Program-made: the position numbers and the translations under genes
Shown: positions 5,387 through 8,121 of the stretch, one piece after another
How positions within the stretch are numbered: position 1 is the first letter of the stretch
Layout: each line of letters starts with the position of its first letter
From: CAIXRL01 sp964619155
GTDB lineage: Bacteria > Eisenbacteria > RBG-16-71-46
DNA length: 8,121 bases
Direction: 5' to 3'
Assembly: GCA_964619155.1 (NCBI GenBank)
Contig: CAZUEM010000153.1
Location: forward strand, 1 to 8,121
The notes under the pieces: model-generated
What the model saw: only the letters and a program-made list of their open reading frames with translations
What the model was told of the DNA's origin: nothing
Databases searched by the model: none

Positions 5387-8010
5387 GCGCGCTGCTCCGC
5401 TGGCTGCTGCTGCGGCGCCTCGCCCGCGAGCGCGGACGCACGGCGCTGACGCTGCTGGGCGTCGCGCTCGGCGTCGCCGTGTTCGTCGCCATCCGGCTCG
5501 CGAACCACTCGGCGCTCGCCTCGTTCGCCGACACCGTGGACGCGGTCACGGGCCGCGCGAACCTGTCGGTCGCGAGCGCCTCGGACGGCTTCCCCGACTC
5601 GCTCTACGCCGTGCTCGCGCGCTGGCCCGGGGTCGAGGCGGCGGCGCCGGTGGTGCAGGTCTCGGCGCTCGCGCGCCCGGGCGGCCCGCGCCCCGCGGGC
5701 CCGCTGCCCTCGGGCGAGCGCGGCGAGTTCCGCGAGACGCTGCTCTTCCTCGGCGTGGACCCGCTCTCCGAGGGACCGTTCGCGCGCTTCGCCGCGCTCG
5801 CGCCGGGCGACAGCGCGGCCGGCGGCCCCGAGGCGCTCGAGCGCGCGCTGCGGCTGCTGGTCGAGCCGCGCACCATCGCGGTGACGCAGGTCTTCGCCGA
5901 GCGCAACGGCCTCGCCGAGGACGACACGCTCACCGCGCTCGTCTCGGGGCGCCCGACCGCGCTCGTGGTCGCGCGCGTGCTGGACGGCGAGGCGCTCGCG
6001 CAGGCGATGGGCGGCAACGTGGCGCTGCTCGACGTCGCGACCGCGCAGGAGGTGTTCGGGCGCGCCGGCCGGCTCGACCGCGTGGACCTGCTGGTCCCCG
6101 CCCGCGACCGCGACCGGCTGCGGCGCGAGCTGGCGGCCGCGATGCCCGCGGGGGTCGCCGTGGAGCCGCCGCAGGCGCGCACGAAGCAGGTCGAGAACAT
6201 GGTGGCGGCGTTCGCGCTCAACCTGACGGCGCTCAGCTTCATCGCGCTGTTCGTGAGCATGTTCCTCATCTTCAACGCCGTGGCCATGAGCGTGCTGCGC
6301 TGGCGGCGCGAGATCGGCATCCTGCGCAGCCTCGGCGTCACGCGCGGGCAGGTGACGCGGCTCTTCCTGCTCGAGGGCCTGCTGCTGGGCGGCGCCGGCA
6401 GCGCGCTCGGGCTGGCGCTCGGCACGCTGCTCGCGCGCGCGACGCTCGGCGCCGTCGGGCGCACGCTCACCGACCTCTACCTGGTGCAGCACGCCAACAC
6501 CGTGCGGCTGGACCCGGCCACCTACGCGGTGGGCTTCGGGCTCGGGGTCGCGACCGCGCTGCTCTCGGCGCTCGCGCCCGCGCTCGAGGCCGCGCACACG
6601 CCGCCCTCGCTCACCATGCGCCAGGGCATGCTGCTCGAGGCGCGCAACCTCCCCGTCGGCCGCGCGGCGCTGGCCGGGCTCGCGGTGCTCGCGCTCGCGG
6701 GGCTGGTGGTGGCCTGGACCGTGCGCGAGCACCAGCCGTGGGGCGGGTTCGCGGCCGCGTTCCTCGTCATCGCCGCGTTCACGCTCTTCTCGCCCGCGTT
6801 CACGCTCGCCGGCGAGACGCTGCTGCGCCGCCCGGCCGAGGCGCTCGGCATCGAGGGCGCGCTCGGCGCGCGCGCGCTGCGCGACTTCGTGGCCCGCACG
6901 AGCGTGGTGGTCGCCTCGCTCATGCTGGCCGTCGGCATGTCGGTCGCGCTCTCGATCATGGTCGGCAGCTTCCGCCGCACGGTGGACACCTGGATCACGC
7001 AGACGCTGCGCGGCGACCTCTACGTCGAGCCCGCCGGGCACCGCACGTCGCTCGCCGCGACCGCGCTGCCGGCCTCGCTCGTGCGCGACGCCGCGGCGAT
7101 CCCCGGCGTGATCGCGGTGGACACCTACCGCGCGACGCCCCTGCGCTTCCGCGACCGGCCGGTGACCGCGGTCGGCATCGACTTCGCCGTCCAGGCGCGG
7201 CACGGCAACCTGGGGTTCCTGCACGGCGCCGACGGGCGCGCGGTGCTGTCCGCCGCGCGCGTGCGCGGCGAGGTGGTCGTCACCGAGAGCTTCGCGCACC
7301 GCTTCCGGGTGGCGCCCGGCGACACGCTGCGCCTGCCCGCGCCCGCCGGCGAGGCGGCCGTGCGCGTGGCGGGCGTCTTCTACGACTACACGACCGACGC
7401 CGGCGCCGTGCTCATGGACCGCTCGCTGTTCGCGCGGCTCTGGCTCGACGACCGCACCGAGAGCCTCGCGCTCTACGCCGCGCCGGCCGCCGACCTCGGG
7501 CGCGTGCGCCGCGACTTCGTCGCGCTCGCCGGGCCCGACCTCGTCCTGCACGTGACGCCCAACCAGGACCTGCGTCGGCGCGTGCTCACGGTGTTCGACC
7601 AGACGTTCCGGATCACGTTCGCGCTCCAGTTCATCGCCGTGCTGGTCGCGGTGCTCGGCGTCGTAACCACGCTGACCGCGCTCATCCTGCAGCGCGGCCG
7701 CGAGATCGGCGTGCTGCGCGCGACCGGCGCGCTGCGCTCGCAGGTGCGCCGCATCGTGCTCGTCGAGAGCGGCATCCTCGGCCTGCTCGGCTCGCTGCTG
7801 GGCTGCGCCGCGGGCTGGGTGCTGGCGCTGCTGCTCGTCCACGTCATCAACCGCCAGTTCTTCGGCTGGACCATCCGCATGGAGGTCGAGCCGCTGGTGT
7901 TCGCGCAGGCCGTGGCGCTCATGGTCGGCACCTCGCTCGTCGCGGCGCTCGGGCCCGCGCGCTTCGCCTCGGACCGCGTCGCGGCCGAGTCGCTGCGGGT
8001 GGAGACGTGA
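5383..8010 (+). CDS. Duplicated FtsX/MacB-type ABC permease (YbbP- or AttFG-like)
   Basis: This inner-membrane permease of 875 residues is about twice the length of LolC/LolE and close to YbbP. I see about ten membrane segments in two copies of a four-helix FtsX unit. The first copy has TM1 21-39, a periplasmic domain about 40-270, and TMs near 275-302, 325-352 and 382-402. Two linking helices follow at about 427-446 and 456-472. The second copy has a TM at 507-527, a periplasmic domain about 530-735, and TMs near 743-768, 790-820 and 837-857. Each copy carries the cytoplasmic FtsX signature after its second helix: REIGILRSLGVTRGQV (309-324) and REIGVLRATGALRSQV (773-788). Such type VII ABC proteins usually transmit force to periplasmic partners or extract lipids and lipoproteins, instead of forming a classical import channel. 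The gene starts inside the ATPase stop (ATGA) without its own ribosome binding site, so it is translationally coupled. It is even more GC-rich than the RND genes. The substrate is unknown. Confidence 0.93.
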   Translation: MSALLRWLLLRRLARERGRTALTLLGVALGVAVFVAIRLANHSALASFADTVDAVTGRANLSVASASDGFPDSLYAVLARWPGVEAAAPVVQVSALARPGGPRPAGPLPSGERGEFRETLLFLGVDPLSEGPFARFAALAPGDSAAGGPEALERALRLLVEPRTIAVTQVFAERNGLAEDDTLTALVSGRPTALVVARVLDGEALAQAMGGNVALLDVATAQEVFGRAGRLDRVDLLVPARDRDRLRRELAAAMPAGVAVEPPQARTKQVENMVAAFALNLTALSFIALFVSMFLIFNAVAMSVLRWRREIGILRSLGVTRGQVTRLFLLEGLLLGGAGSALGLALGTLLARATLGAVGRTLTDLYLVQHANTVRLDPATYAVGFGLGVATALLSALAPALEAAHTPPSLTMRQGMLLEARNLPVGRAALAGLAVLALAGLVVAWTVREHQPWGGFAAAFLVIAAFTLFSPAFTLAGETLLRRPAEALGIEGALGARALRDFVARTSVVVASLMLAVGMSVALSIMVGSFRRTVDTWITQTLRGDLYVEPAGHRTSLAATALPASLVRDAAAIPGVIAVDTYRATPLRFRDRPVTAVGIDFAVQARHGNLGFLHGADGRAVLSAARVRGEVVVTESFAHRFRVAPGDTLRLPAPAGEAAVRVAGVFYDYTTDAGAVLMDRSLFARLWLDDRTESLALYAAPAADLGRVRRDFVALAGPDLVLHVTPNQDLRRRVLTVFDQTFRITFALQFIAVLVAVLGVVTTLTALILQRGREIGVLRATGALRSQVRRIVLVESGILGLLGSLLGCAAGWVLALLLVHVINRQFFGWTIRMEVEPLVFAQAVALMVGTSLVAALGPARFASDRVAAESLRVET
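8001..8004 (+). promoter_or_regulatory. Ribosome binding site candidate for the third ABC-operon gene
   Basis: A GGAG within a GGGTGGAG purine-rich run, in the last permease codons, precedes GTG at 8007. The GGAG itself is only 2 bases away, while the GGG part is a more usual distance. Together with the GTGA overlap it supports a coupled start at 8007. Confidence 0.4.
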
Positions 8011-8121
8011 GGCTTTCGGCGCGACTCGCCGCCTTCGGCGCGGTCGCGCTCGCGCTGGCCGCGGCGCTGGCGTGGGCCACGGCGCGAGCGCGACCGCGCC
8101 AGCGCCGCGGCCAGCGCGAGC
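8007..8121 (+). CDS. Partial gene: exported protein coupled to the ABC permease (N-terminus only)
   Basis: GTG at 8007 overlaps the permease stop as GTGA. The frame stays open to the window edge for 38 codons. The first 25 residues look like a Sec signal peptide: a basic start (MRLSAR) and a hydrophobic Ala/Leu core at about 7-22. The coupling suggests a periplasmic or secreted partner of the ATPase and permease. In AttEFGH-type operons the gene after the permeases encodes AttH, a lipocalin-like protein annotated as a hydrolase or carotenoid 1,2-hydratase. That is a hypothesis from gene order only, since no domain is visible. Residues 26-38 turn suddenly Arg/Gln-rich and are encoded by the inverted copy of the signal-peptide region (8082-8121), so they may not belong to the real protein. 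Confidence 0.6.
   Translation, partial: MRLSARLAAFGAVALALAAALAWATARARPRQRRGQRE
8037..8121. repeat. Overlapping perfect inverted repeats running to the window end
   Basis: Two perfect inverted repeats share this segment. Positions 8048-8072 are the exact reverse complement of 8097-8121 (25 bp, 24-base spacer). Positions 8037-8055 are the exact reverse complement of 8082-8100 (19 bp, 26-base spacer). The longer one ends exactly on the last base of the window, so it may continue beyond. It lies inside the signal-peptide codons of the third ABC-operon gene. Either it is a fold-back artefact at a contig end or a real hairpin; the sequence alone cannot decide. Confidence 0.85.

Noticed and set aside
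4732..7842. A 1036-codon open frame on the minus strand opposite the ABC ATPase and permease
   Set aside because: Same cause: biased codons leave few stops in the antisense frame. The composition is unnatural and no motif is visible, whereas the plus strand carries complete ABC and FtsX signatures.

Overview
The window is very GC-rich DNA, densely coding, from a Gram-negative bacterium. An RND efflux pair with a periplasmic adaptor implies two membranes. The GC content, the MexHI-like order adaptor-then-pump and the ABC/FtsX-permease operon all suit a high-GC proteobacterium, probably beta or gamma. No ribosomal or housekeeping marker is present, so the lineage stays an inference.

Layout: two operons are transcribed away from each other from a shared 318-bp spacer (4340-4657). 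To the left, on the minus strand, lie an HlyD/AcrA-type membrane fusion protein (3212-4339, TTG start) and, one base after its stop, a HAE1-type RND pump (124-3210). To the right, on the plus strand, lie a MacB/LolD-type ABC ATPase (4658-5386), an 875-residue duplicated FtsX-type permease that overlaps it by 4 bases (5383-8010), and the first codons of a third gene that starts with a signal peptide and overlaps the permease stop by 4 bases (8007 to the window edge). The first 123 bases are non-coding as far as can be seen and hold only GC-rich palindromes.

How the genes work together: the left pair would form the inner-membrane and periplasmic parts of a tripartite drug or metabolite efflux pump. 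No outer-membrane channel gene and no local regulator are in view. The right operon looks like a YbbAP- or AttEFG-like type VII ABC machine, in which the ATPase drives a duplicated permease with two large periplasmic domains. The translationally coupled exported protein would be its periplasmic partner; an AttH/lipocalin-like product is a guess that the next few hundred bases would settle.

Most of the window is well-known biology and I do not see a new system in it. The least ordinary features are a 25-bp perfect inverted repeat that runs exactly to the right end of the window (possibly an assembly fold-back), an apparently leaderless start for the ABC operon, and competing hairpins in the divergent spacer.
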